NCBI GenBank assembly: GCA_025924495.1 | Contig: JAICIG010000069.1 | Location: forward strand, 1 to 22,955 | Origin: Pirellulales bacterium | GTDB lineage: Bacteria; Planctomycetota; Planctomycetia; Pirellulales; JAICIG01 | Direction of reading: 5' to 3' | Length of the DNA: 22,955 nucleotides | In this document: positions 14,311 to 20,918 of the stretch, piece after piece | Position numbering within the stretch: the stretch's first letter is position 1 | Layout: each line of letters opens with the position of its first letter | Translations under genes and position numbers: made by a program | The notes under the pieces: generated by a model | Database searches by the model: none | Told to the model about the DNA's origin: nothing | What the model saw: only the letters and a program-made list of their open reading frames with translations

Positions 14311-14344
14311 CGAAAACGAAAAGGCGGGCCTGGACGACCCGCCT
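14311..14344 (-). terminator. Rho-independent terminator of the 14398-15759 gene
   Basis: On the minus strand AGGCGGG (14344-14338) pairs with CCCGCCT (14328-14322) around a 9-base loop and is followed by TTTCGTTTTCG. It starts 54 bp after the stop of the secreted protein gene and precedes the acyl carrier gene on the same strand, so it isolates the two. Confidence 0.7.
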
Positions 14345-14397
14345 CAAGCGATTCGGTTCTTCGCCGAGTTTAATCGGCGTGCGACGAACGCGACTAG

Positions 14398-15759
14398 TTA
14401 AAAGATATCAACGTCAAGCGTCCGCTTCTTGTTTCCCGCCTCGGGGAACAGATCCCAAGAGTTATCGGCGGCGTTGATGCCGACCTCGACGGCGCCGCTA
14501 AAGTTGAGCATCTTGCTCGCCATCTCGCGGCCGTCCCCGCGGTCGTATTTCACAATGAATGGATACAGGCTGGTAAGCGTCCTCGTGCGCCCGTCGCGAA
14601 CTACCAGCGGCTCGTTGTTGAAGATGAAGTGGAAGTCACGCGGGTTGCGCGAGTTGTCGATGGTGACGTCGTAGCGGTGCTTGTACAACTCCCAGCCGGT
14701 CTCGGTCGGGGTGAAGTGATAGGTCCCGTCGGCCAGGCGATATTGCGACATACCGACCGATCCGCCGCGATCGAACTCGATCACCCACGAGCCCCGCGGC
14801 AGCTTCTGCGACATGCCGGGCTTCATGATATAGGTTTCGCCATTGAGTCTGTAACGGACATTGGCGCCGGCTCGTGTCGGATTCATCAAGAGCACGCCGC
14901 TGGTCATCGCGGCGCCTTCGGCGCTTTGCAATGAATCATCGGAAATAACCGGTAGTCCGAGCGCCTCGGCGGCGTTGCCTTTGGTAATGGCCACCCCGCT
15001 CTGGCCGCGGCTGCTGACCATCACGATGTCGTTGGCTAGCACTATGGCGGTTCCGACGGAGAGATTCGGGTTATGAATCAGCGTGACTTTGCCTGTGGGC
15101 AACTCGGCGATCGCACTAGAATCGGGCTTGGCCGATTCGAGCATTCTCTGGATTTCGACCCAGGTGCTGACTGCGGCCAGTGATTTCGTCAGCTCCGCCG
15201 CCTGCGGATTGCTGGGCGCGAGTTTGTCGAGAGCTTCATCCAGGTCGTCAACCTCTTCTTTGGTCGCTTTGCCATCCTCCGCGCTTTGCTCGAGCGCCAG
15301 GAAGGCTCGTTTCACCGCAGTCTGGCGAGCCACCTGTTCAGCTCCGGCCGTGTCGGCGGGGTTGGCCTGCAGCCAGGCTTCGTAAACTGCCGCCGGGTCG
15401 ATCGACTTAATGGCTTTGATCAGTGCATTGCGGTCTTCAGGGCGCCACTTTCCGGTACCCGATAGTGCGTCGATCTCATCGGGAAAGACTTGCTTCACTT
15501 TGGCCTTGAACTCGGCGATTTGATCGCGGATTTGCCGCCGCACGCCGTCCAACGAAGTTTCCAAGCGATGTGTCGTCAAGGGAATCGGATGGATCACTTC
15601 GTTCTGCGTGCCCTGCGTCATTTTGGCGGGCAGGCTGTTGCGGATGTCGGGCCCGCGCGGCGAGGGACGCCTTGCGATCTGACTAAAGGCAGTGGACGAA
15701 GCGCTGAACAAGACGCAGGCGCTGGCCGCGCCGACAAGACATAGACGTTGGGTTAACAT
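14398..15759 (-). CDS. Orphan secreted protein, planctomycete-type
   Basis: 453 residues with a signal peptide (about 1-26, cleavage near AFSQ). No enzyme family was recognised. Residues about 65-215 are predicted mostly helical and charged. The C-terminal half is beta-rich, with VTLIHNPNLSVGTAIVLAND, then a repeated theme of short strands (YRLNGETYIMKPGMSQKL, MSQYRLADGTYHFTPTETGW) that resembles surface proteins seen mainly in planctomycetes. It ends in RTLDVDIF. The ribosome site GGAGGT about 8 bases before the ATG is the clearest in the window, so expression may be strong. It is transcribed alone, ending at the terminator at 14311-14344. It is likely exported to the periplasm or cell surface; function unknown. 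Confidence 0.75.
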   Translation of the reverse strand: MLTQRLCLVGAASACVLFSASSTAFSQIARRPSPRGPDIRNSLPAKMTQGTQNEVIHPIPLTTHRLETSLDGVRRQIRDQIAEFKAKVKQVFPDEIDALSGTGKWRPEDRNALIKAIKSIDPAAVYEAWLQANPADTAGAEQVARQTAVKRAFLALEQSAEDGKATKEEVDDLDEALDKLAPSNPQAAELTKSLAAVSTWVEIQRMLESAKPDSSAIAELPTGKVTLIHNPNLSVGTAIVLANDIVMVSSRGQSGVAITKGNAAEALGLPVISDDSLQSAEGAAMTSGVLLMNPTRAGANVRYRLNGETYIMKPGMSQKLPRGSWVIEFDRGGSVGMSQYRLADGTYHFTPTETGWELYKHRYDVTIDNSRNPRDFHFIFNNEPLVVRDGRTRTLTSLYPFIVKYDRGDGREMASKMLNFSGAVEVGINAADNSWDLFPEAGNKKRTLDVDIF

Positions 15760-15918
15760 CGGACGGACCTCCGTAAAACAAGACCTCGAATCTCCGCATG
15801 CTCCGTGTAGCGGTCGAGTAAAGTCTCAGCCGTAGCGGCGCATTTACTCCTGACGTGCTTTCGATCGCCACATTTGCATCCTTATCAGGAAGCAACAAAC
15901 GTGCCGCCTGGACATGAC

Positions 15919-15960
15919 AAAAAACAATCGCCCCTTGCCGAGCAGTAGCGGCAAGGGGCG
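15919..15960 (-). terminator. Rho-independent terminator of the DUF4142 gene
   Basis: A perfect 12-bp stem (CGCCCCTTGCCG at 15929-15940 with CGGCAAGGGGCG at 15949-15960, 8-base loop) is followed on the minus strand by ATTGTTTTTT. It lies 69 bp after the stop at 16029. This is the strongest hairpin in the window. Confidence 0.85.
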
Positions 15961-16028
15961 CATTGGTCGCAGTCGACGCGTCGAATGCTTCCACAAAATT
16001 CCGGGTAGCTTCGATTGCGGCAAATGTT

Positions 16029-16904
16029 TTAATCGTTCTTCGATTCGTTCGACGAATCGGACGAACTCTGATCGCTATCGGACGACGTTGAGCTGTCGCG
16101 ATCGCGCGATTCGCGTCGTGCAGAGCGAGCGCTGCTGTCGCTTTTCCCTTCGAGAGAGGCCATGATATGCTTGGCGTGCTCCAGATGGGTCTGTGTCGTT
16201 TGTTCGCCTTCTTCGATCAGCTGGTCAAGCTGCTGTGAGGCATAGCGGCTGAACACCTTCAGCGTGTCCAACATCTCCATGTGCATGCCGATCTGCATGC
16301 CCATGTAGCACTTGTCGAACTCCGAACCCTGCTTCTGCTGCAGCTCGCGGGTCTTTGAGTTCCGGCATTGCTCGCCGAGTTGCTGCTTGATCATGACAAT
16401 GTCCAGGCCTTGCATCTGTTGGCGGCCGCCGGCTTGTTGTCCGCCGCGCTGTTGGGCGCCTTGCGCCGATATGCCCACCAGACGCTCGAGTTTCTGCAAG
16501 AACTTATTGTGGTCGTCGAGCATTTCCTGGGCGAATTTCTTGACCTCACTGCTGGAAGCCGACTTTTCGGCTTGTTGAGCCAGCGCGATTTCTCCTTGAT
16601 TATCGACGACGAGCCATTCAGCGATCTGCCAATCCGTCAAGGAGGGTCGCGCCTGCGGTTGGCCGCGAAAGCCGGCTTGGGTGCGCCCGAACTGTTGACC
16701 CTGCCGCGGCGCGTTCTGCTGGAATTGTTGTTGATTTTGGGTGCGTTGGCCGAACTGCCCTTGCACCGCCGCCTCGCCTGCCTGTTCGGCTTGTTGGACG
16801 GCATTCTCGCCGAGGCGGCCGCGTTGACCGAAGGCCAGGTTGAGCGTGCAGAAGGTTGCTAACATGGTTGCCGACGCGGCAACAACCGCCATTGACTTGC
16901 GCAT
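16029..16904 (-). CDS. DUF4142 secreted ferritin-like protein with Gln-rich linker and Ser/Asp tail
   Basis: 291 residues from the ATG at 16902-16904, with an AAGGAA ribosome site about 7 bases upstream. A signal peptide covers residues 1-26. Residues 30-88 are low complexity and rich in Gln, Gly and Ala. The DUF4142 helical bundle spans about 90-252: DWQIAEWLVVDNQGEIALAQ, then VKKFAQEMLDDHNKFLQKL, EFDKCYMGMQIGMHMEML, ending THLEHAKHIMASLEG. The His and Glu residues recall ferritin-like metal-binding bundles. A second Gly/Gln-rich insert (about 146-166) breaks the bundle. The C-terminal 38 residues are Ser/Asp/Arg-rich. DUF4142 proteins are secreted; their role is poorly defined, with stress links proposed. 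It is monocistronic, ending at the strong terminator at 15919-15960. Confidence 0.82.
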   Translation of the reverse strand: MRKSMAVVAASATMLATFCTLNLAFGQRGRLGENAVQQAEQAGEAAVQGQFGQRTQNQQQFQQNAPRQGQQFGRTQAGFRGQPQARPSLTDWQIAEWLVVDNQGEIALAQQAEKSASSSEVKKFAQEMLDDHNKFLQKLERLVGISAQGAQQRGGQQAGGRQQMQGLDIVMIKQQLGEQCRNSKTRELQQKQGSEFDKCYMGMQIGMHMEMLDTLKVFSRYASQQLDQLIEEGEQTTQTHLEHAKHIMASLEGKSDSSARSARRESRDRDSSTSSDSDQSSSDSSNESKND

Positions 16905-17290
16905 GCGAAAGTTCCTTTCAGAATACAGGTGCAAAAAATGGAACACTCCTGCCGGCGGCCGCAGCATGTCCGCCGGCCCCCTCCCTGGGGAGCATCCAGG
17001 TCGATCCGTCAAGCCGTCCATGGCGCAGTGTTTCCGCTGGGAAATGCAAATGATGTACCCAAGTTGCGCGTCACACGGTCGTGCTGGCGGACTCGGCCAG
17101 AACCGCGCAGCCAAGCAAAAGATCTTAGCTTGGCACTAGCTGTGGCGATTGACATCGATGGCCGCTTTGCGACCAGCGTGAAGCCCGAGCGGACATAAAG
17201 CTGGACGTCGAGCGCGCGAGATTCCGGCGATCGGGCCGCCGTCACGCCCGCACTGCTCCGCGCATTTGAGCGAGAAGGGAGCGTGATCGA
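16905..17290. other. Intergenic region upstream of the DUF4142 gene
   Basis: 386 bp between the FhcC-like gene stop and the DUF4142 start, both on the minus strand. It contains one inverted repeat, GCCGGCGG (16951-16958) / CCGCCGGC (16970-16977), 46 bp before the DUF4142 ATG and possibly in its leader. Short open frames on both strands show no recognisable protein. No terminator for the FhcC-like gene was seen. Confidence 0.45.
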
Positions 17291-18109
17291 TCAAGCGGCG
17301 CGAATTAGAACTTCGCCTCGGCCCAAATCGATCAGGTCGCCATGGTACATGAGATACTCGGCGTCAAGCAGCGATTCCCGGACGGCAAAACCGTGCTTGT
17401 GGAGCGCATGCAAGTACATTCGCATGAATAGCGGTTGGCAGCGCCCGGCTAATTTGAACGTCGGCAATAACGGCGGTGGGTTATTGCCGAACAAGGCTAC
17501 CGTTCCACGACGCATGCCTGCTGCAGGTCGTATTCCGCAGCCGCCAAAGATAAACAGGCTGCCGGCGATCATGTTCGTCCCGGCGAAATCGCCGCAGGAA
17601 CCGCCAATGGCGATCAGACCGCGCCGCATGGTGCGCCCGACTTCGTCGCCGGCATCGCCGCCGATGAGAATCGTGCCGCGCATCATGCCACGAGCGCTGC
17701 CGCGATAGGCGGCGCCGACGAGATTCCCGGCGCGCCCATGCACATGGATGAGTCCGCCGTGCATTTCGCCCCCGAGCCAGTCGCCGGCGTCTCCTTCGAC
17801 GTGGATTTCGCCGCCACGCATTTCCGAGCCGACATGTCGTCCGGCAGGACCGGCGATGTGAATCGAGCCCTCGGTCATCTTCGCGCCAATCCAGTGGACG
17901 CCCGACAGATTCCCTTCGAATTCGATTCGGCCGTCGCTCGGATCGCCAGAAACCTTGAAAAGCTCCGCCAGCGGCAACTGGCGATTGCCGTGAAACAGCA
18001 GCAAGTTTTCGATCTCGGCAAGGCGCTTGTCGCGCACGGCGGCCGGCAGCAGGCCTTCCACTTCGACAGGCACGCTTGTTTCACCATGATAAAGAAGTCG
18101 CAACGGCAT
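17291..18109 (-). CDS. fhcC: Formylmethanofuran dehydrogenase subunit C-like protein (FhcC)
   Basis: 272 residues, the usual size for FhcC/FwdC. After an N-terminal segment of about 65 residues the chain is a right-handed beta-helix of repeats of the form G-x-x-x-G-x-x-M-x-G-x-I-x-h-x-G-x-x-G: VGSEMRGGEIHVEGDAGDWL, then LGGEMHGGLIHVHGRAGN, GRTMRRGLIAIGGSCGDF and AGTNMIAGSLFIFGGCG. This fold is shared with the C-terminal domain of glutamate synthase. In planctomycetes and methylotrophs FhcC is part of the formyltransferase/hydrolase complex of tetrahydromethanopterin-linked C1 transfer. The ATG at 18107-18109 is preferred over an in-frame TTG 4 codons earlier. No other C1-pathway gene is within the window, so the partner subunits must be elsewhere. 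It is divergent from mobA. Confidence 0.85.
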   Translation of the reverse strand: MPLRLLYHGETSVPVEVEGLLPAAVRDKRLAEIENLLLFHGNRQLPLAELFKVSGDPSDGRIEFEGNLSGVHWIGAKMTEGSIHIAGPAGRHVGSEMRGGEIHVEGDAGDWLGGEMHGGLIHVHGRAGNLVGAAYRGSARGMMRGTILIGGDAGDEVGRTMRRGLIAIGGSCGDFAGTNMIAGSLFIFGGCGIRPAAGMRRGTVALFGNNPPPLLPTFKLAGRCQPLFMRMYLHALHKHGFAVRESLLDAEYLMYHGDLIDLGRGEVLIRAA

Positions 18110-18195
18110 GTTTACGCACAACCCTGGATCGGCGATCTTGAAGGGGCCAAGTATAGCCGTCCCCGTGGATAGTTTTTAGGGAATACGGAGTTGGG

Positions 18196-18810
18196 ATGAC
18201 GAACGCCAACCGTTTTGGCGGAATAGTATTGTGCGGCGGCAAAAGTAGCCGGATGGGCGTCCCCAAGGCGACTTTGCCTTTCGGGGGCCAGACGCTCTTA
18301 GAGCGAGTGGTTGGGCGATTGTCCCAGGCGGTGGAACCGATCGCTGTGGTTGCCGCGCCGGAGCAGGAGCTGCCCCAGTTCCCGGCGAACGTAATTGTGG
18401 TGCACGACCGCCTCGAGTTTCGGGGCCCGCTTGCAGGCTTGGCAGGCGGTCTGGCCGCCCTGGCCAACGACTGCGACGCTGCTTATGCGACGGCGTGCGA
18501 TGCCCCGTTTTTGCGGCCGCAATTCGTACATCGGATGATCGAGCTGCTTGGCCATCATGATATCGCGGTCCCGCGCACCGACGGCTTTCATCATCCGTTG
18601 GCGGCCGTCTATCGCATGACCGTTCGCCCGCACATCGACGAGTTGCTGGCGGCCGATCGCCTCCGACTGGCATTTCTCTTCGATCGAGTCTCAACCCGCG
18701 AAGTCTCCGCCGAGGAACTGCACGGCGTCGATCCCGAGCTGAAATCGCTGCGCAATCTCAATCGGCCGGAAGACTATCAGGCGGCCTCGGGCGAGGCGGC
18801 GGAAGAATGA
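18196..18810 (+). CDS. mobA: Molybdenum cofactor guanylyltransferase
   Basis: 204 residues, normal for MobA. It transfers GMP from GTP to molybdopterin cofactor to give the guanine dinucleotide form used by many molybdoenzymes. The nucleotide-binding signature LCGGKSSRMG (12-21) is followed by K24 of the VPKATLPFGG loop. Further motifs are HDR (70-72), GPLAGL (77-82 region), ACDAPF (100-105) with the metal-binding Asp102, and PLAAVYR (134-140). GGAG lies close upstream of the ATG at 18196. It is divergent from the FhcC-like gene with 86 bp between starts, and is followed by a 143-bp gap before the MoxR operon. No other molybdenum cofactor gene is visible. It could also act on related pterin cofactors, but MobA fits all motifs. 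Confidence 0.88.
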   Translation: MTNANRFGGIVLCGGKSSRMGVPKATLPFGGQTLLERVVGRLSQAVEPIAVVAAPEQELPQFPANVIVVHDRLEFRGPLAGLAGGLAALANDCDAAYATACDAPFLRPQFVHRMIELLGHHDIAVPRTDGFHHPLAAVYRMTVRPHIDELLAADRLRLAFLFDRVSTREVSAEELHGVDPELKSLRNLNRPEDYQAASGEAAEE

Positions 18811-18886
18811 TGCCTCAGACGGCAGAGGGGGTGTCGCCTTTTTCTCGAGTGCCGGCGGTTTTTCTCGTAACCTCGTCCGACTTGGT

Positions 18887-18892
18887 TACAAT
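18887..18892 (+). promoter_or_regulatory. Possible -10 element of the moxR operon
   Basis: TACAAT at 18887-18892 lies 61 bp before the MoxR start, in a locally AT-richer stretch. No good -35 stands 16-18 bp upstream, so this is a weak call. Confidence 0.25.
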
Positions 18893-18953
18893 ATGCTCCT
18901 GAAACACAATCTTAAGATTCAACATCAGCCAAGGACCTGGAGAACCTGTTCGC

Positions 18954-20003
18954 ATGCCTGCCCCTCACAATCCGCTGATGTCGAATTCTCCGCCCGTCGG
19001 CCAACTCGAGCAATCCGATATCAGGGCGGCTGAACATCTCACGGACGCTTACCGCAAGATGACCGAGCAATTGGGCCGCATCATCGTCGGCCAGAGCGAG
19101 GTGCTCAAGCAGGTGCTCATCGCACTGTTTTGCCAAGGACACTGCATTCTGGAAGGGGTGCCAGGCCTGGCCAAGACGTTGATGATTTCTTCCATCGCCC
19201 AATTGCTATCGTTGAATTTCCGCCGTATTCAGTTCACGCCCGATCTGATGCCTTCGGATATCACCGGAACGGAAATCCTCGATGAAGAAGAAGGGACCGG
19301 CCGGCGCCGCATGCGATTCGTCAAGGGGCCGATCTTCGCCAACATCTTATTAGGCGATGAGATCAACCGTACGCCGCCCAAGACCCAAGCCGCCTTGCTG
19401 CAGGCGATGCAGGAATACAAAGTCACGATCGCCGGCGAGGACTTCGCCTTGGAAAAGCCGTTTCTGGTGCTGGGCACGCAGAACCCGATCGAGCAGGAAG
19501 GGACTTACCCGTTGCCCGAGGCGCAGCTCGACCGATTCATGTTCAAGATTCTGGTCGAATATCCCAGCTTCGACGAAGAATTGGCGATTGCCGAAGCGAC
19601 CACCAGCGGCGATCCGCCGAGCCTGGCCCCGATTCTCGACCGGGCGGAAATCCTGAATCTGCAGCGGATCGTGCGCAAGGTTTTGGTCGGCCGCAGCGTG
19701 TCGGCCTACGCCGTGAGCCTGGTGCGGGCCACGCGTCCTGGGGCGCCGGAAGCGCCGGACTACGTGAATAAGTATCTGACCTGGGGCGCCGGAACGAGGG
19801 CCTGCCAGTCGTTGTTATTAGGCGCCAAGGCGCACGCCTTGCTCGACGGTCGCGTCCACGTTTCGACGGAAGATATCCGGTATGTCGCCCGGCCGGTGAT
19901 GCGCCACCGGCTGGTGACCAGCTTTACGGCCGAAAGCGACGGCATCACCGCCGACCACATCGTGGAGAAGCTGTTCGAAACGGTGCGCGAGCCGATGGAG
20001 TAG
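18954..20003 (+). CDS. moxR: MoxR-family AAA+ ATPase
   Basis: 349 residues. Walker A EGVPGLAKT (67-75), Walker B ILLGDEINR (131-139), sensor 1 GTQNP (174-178) and the EAQLDRF box (189-195) identify a MoxR ATPase of the AAA_3 type. The C-terminal lid domain runs from about 235 to the end. MoxR proteins act as chaperones that help assemble or mature protein complexes, usually with DUF58 and von Willebrand A partners encoded next to them, as here: DUF58 starts 15 bp after its stop. GGAGA lies 11 bases before the ATG. Internal Met9 is an alternative start. It is cytoplasmic and may interact with the membrane-anchored VWA protein downstream. Confidence 0.92.
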   Translation: MPAPHNPLMSNSPPVGQLEQSDIRAAEHLTDAYRKMTEQLGRIIVGQSEVLKQVLIALFCQGHCILEGVPGLAKTLMISSIAQLLSLNFRRIQFTPDLMPSDITGTEILDEEEGTGRRRMRFVKGPIFANILLGDEINRTPPKTQAALLQAMQEYKVTIAGEDFALEKPFLVLGTQNPIEQEGTYPLPEAQLDRFMFKILVEYPSFDEELAIAEATTSGDPPSLAPILDRAEILNLQRIVRKVLVGRSVSAYAVSLVRATRPGAPEAPDYVNKYLTWGAGTRACQSLLLGAKAHALLDGRVHVSTEDIRYVARPVMRHRLVTSFTAESDGITADHIVEKLFETVREPME

Positions 20004-20018
20004 GAAGCGAACCGGCCT

Positions 20019-20906
20019 ATGGCGAATCGTTATTTAGATCCGGGAGGACTGGCCCGCGTCGGCCGCATGGAGCTGACGGCTCGCCAGGCGGTCGAGGGCT
20101 TTCTGACCGGTCGCCATCGTAGTCCTTATCACGGCTTTTCAGTCGAGTACCTCGATCATCGGGCTTATACCCCCGGCGATGAACTGCGGACGCTCGACTG
20201 GCGAATCCTGGCCCGGAACGACAAGTATTTCGTCAAGCTGTTCGAGGACGAGACCAACCTCCGCGCTTACATTCTGTTGGACTGTTCGAACTCGATGAAC
20301 TTTCGCAGCGGCGAAGTCAGCAAGCTGGAGTACGGCAGCTACCTGGCCGCCGCCCTGACTTATTTGCTCTTGAAACAAAATGACGCCGTCGGCCTGACCT
20401 TATTCGACAGTGAGGTTCGCCAGCACTTGCCGGCCAAGGCCCGTCCCACGCAGTTTCGCCGCGTGCTTGATCTGTTGGAAAAGGCGCAGCCGGGCGAGGA
20501 GACGAACGTCGGCGCGGTTTTGCACCGGGTCGCCGAGCGGATCAAGCGTCGCGGCCTGGTGATCGTGATCAGCGATTTGATCGATAACGAAGCGGCGATC
20601 GCCCACGGACTGCAACATTTTCGGCACGACCATCACGAAGTGCTCGTCTTCCATATCATGGATGACGCGGAATTGACGTTTCCCTTCGACCGTCTGACGC
20701 GGTTTAAGGATATGGAGGGCGGCGGTCGCCTGACGGCCAATCCCAAGAGCTTGCGCGCCAGCTATCTGGCTCGCATTAACGCCTTTACCGATCGGGTGAA
20801 AAAAGACTGCCTCGAGCGCCGCATCAGCTACAATCTTGCCAACACCAAACAACCGTACGATGTCTTTCTGGCCGCCTGTCTCGATAAACGCTCGAGGATG
20901 GGATAA
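20019..20906 (+). CDS. DUF58 / von Willebrand A-like protein
   Basis: 295 residues with the DUF58 signature: GRHRSPYHGFSVEYLDHRAY (31-50) followed by TPGDELRTLDWRILAR (51-66). A von Willebrand A fold follows with the metal-ion site DCSNS (88-92), later Thr/Asp residues in GEETNVGAVL and the strand VIVISDLID. Proteins of this family are soluble partners of MoxR ATPases and are often involved in assembly of membrane or periplasmic complexes. It is second in the operon, 15 bp after moxR and 12 bp before the BatA-like gene. No signal or membrane segment is seen. Confidence 0.9.
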   Translation: MANRYLDPGGLARVGRMELTARQAVEGFLTGRHRSPYHGFSVEYLDHRAYTPGDELRTLDWRILARNDKYFVKLFEDETNLRAYILLDCSNSMNFRSGEVSKLEYGSYLAAALTYLLLKQNDAVGLTLFDSEVRQHLPAKARPTQFRRVLDLLEKAQPGEETNVGAVLHRVAERIKRRGLVIVISDLIDNEAAIAHGLQHFRHDHHEVLVFHIMDDAELTFPFDRLTRFKDMEGGGRLTANPKSLRASYLARINAFTDRVKKDCLERRISYNLANTKQPYDVFLAACLDKRSRMG

Positions 20907-20918
20907 GGGAGTCTGACC

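Noticed and set aside
17009..17245. Minus-strand open frame of 78 codons between the FhcC-like and DUF4142 genes
   Set aside because: No ribosome site and no recognisable sequence; composition is that of random GC-rich DNA.
18811..18860. Possible terminator after mobA (GC-rich segment followed by TTTTT)
   Set aside because: The GC-rich arms do not pair well enough to form a convincing stem.
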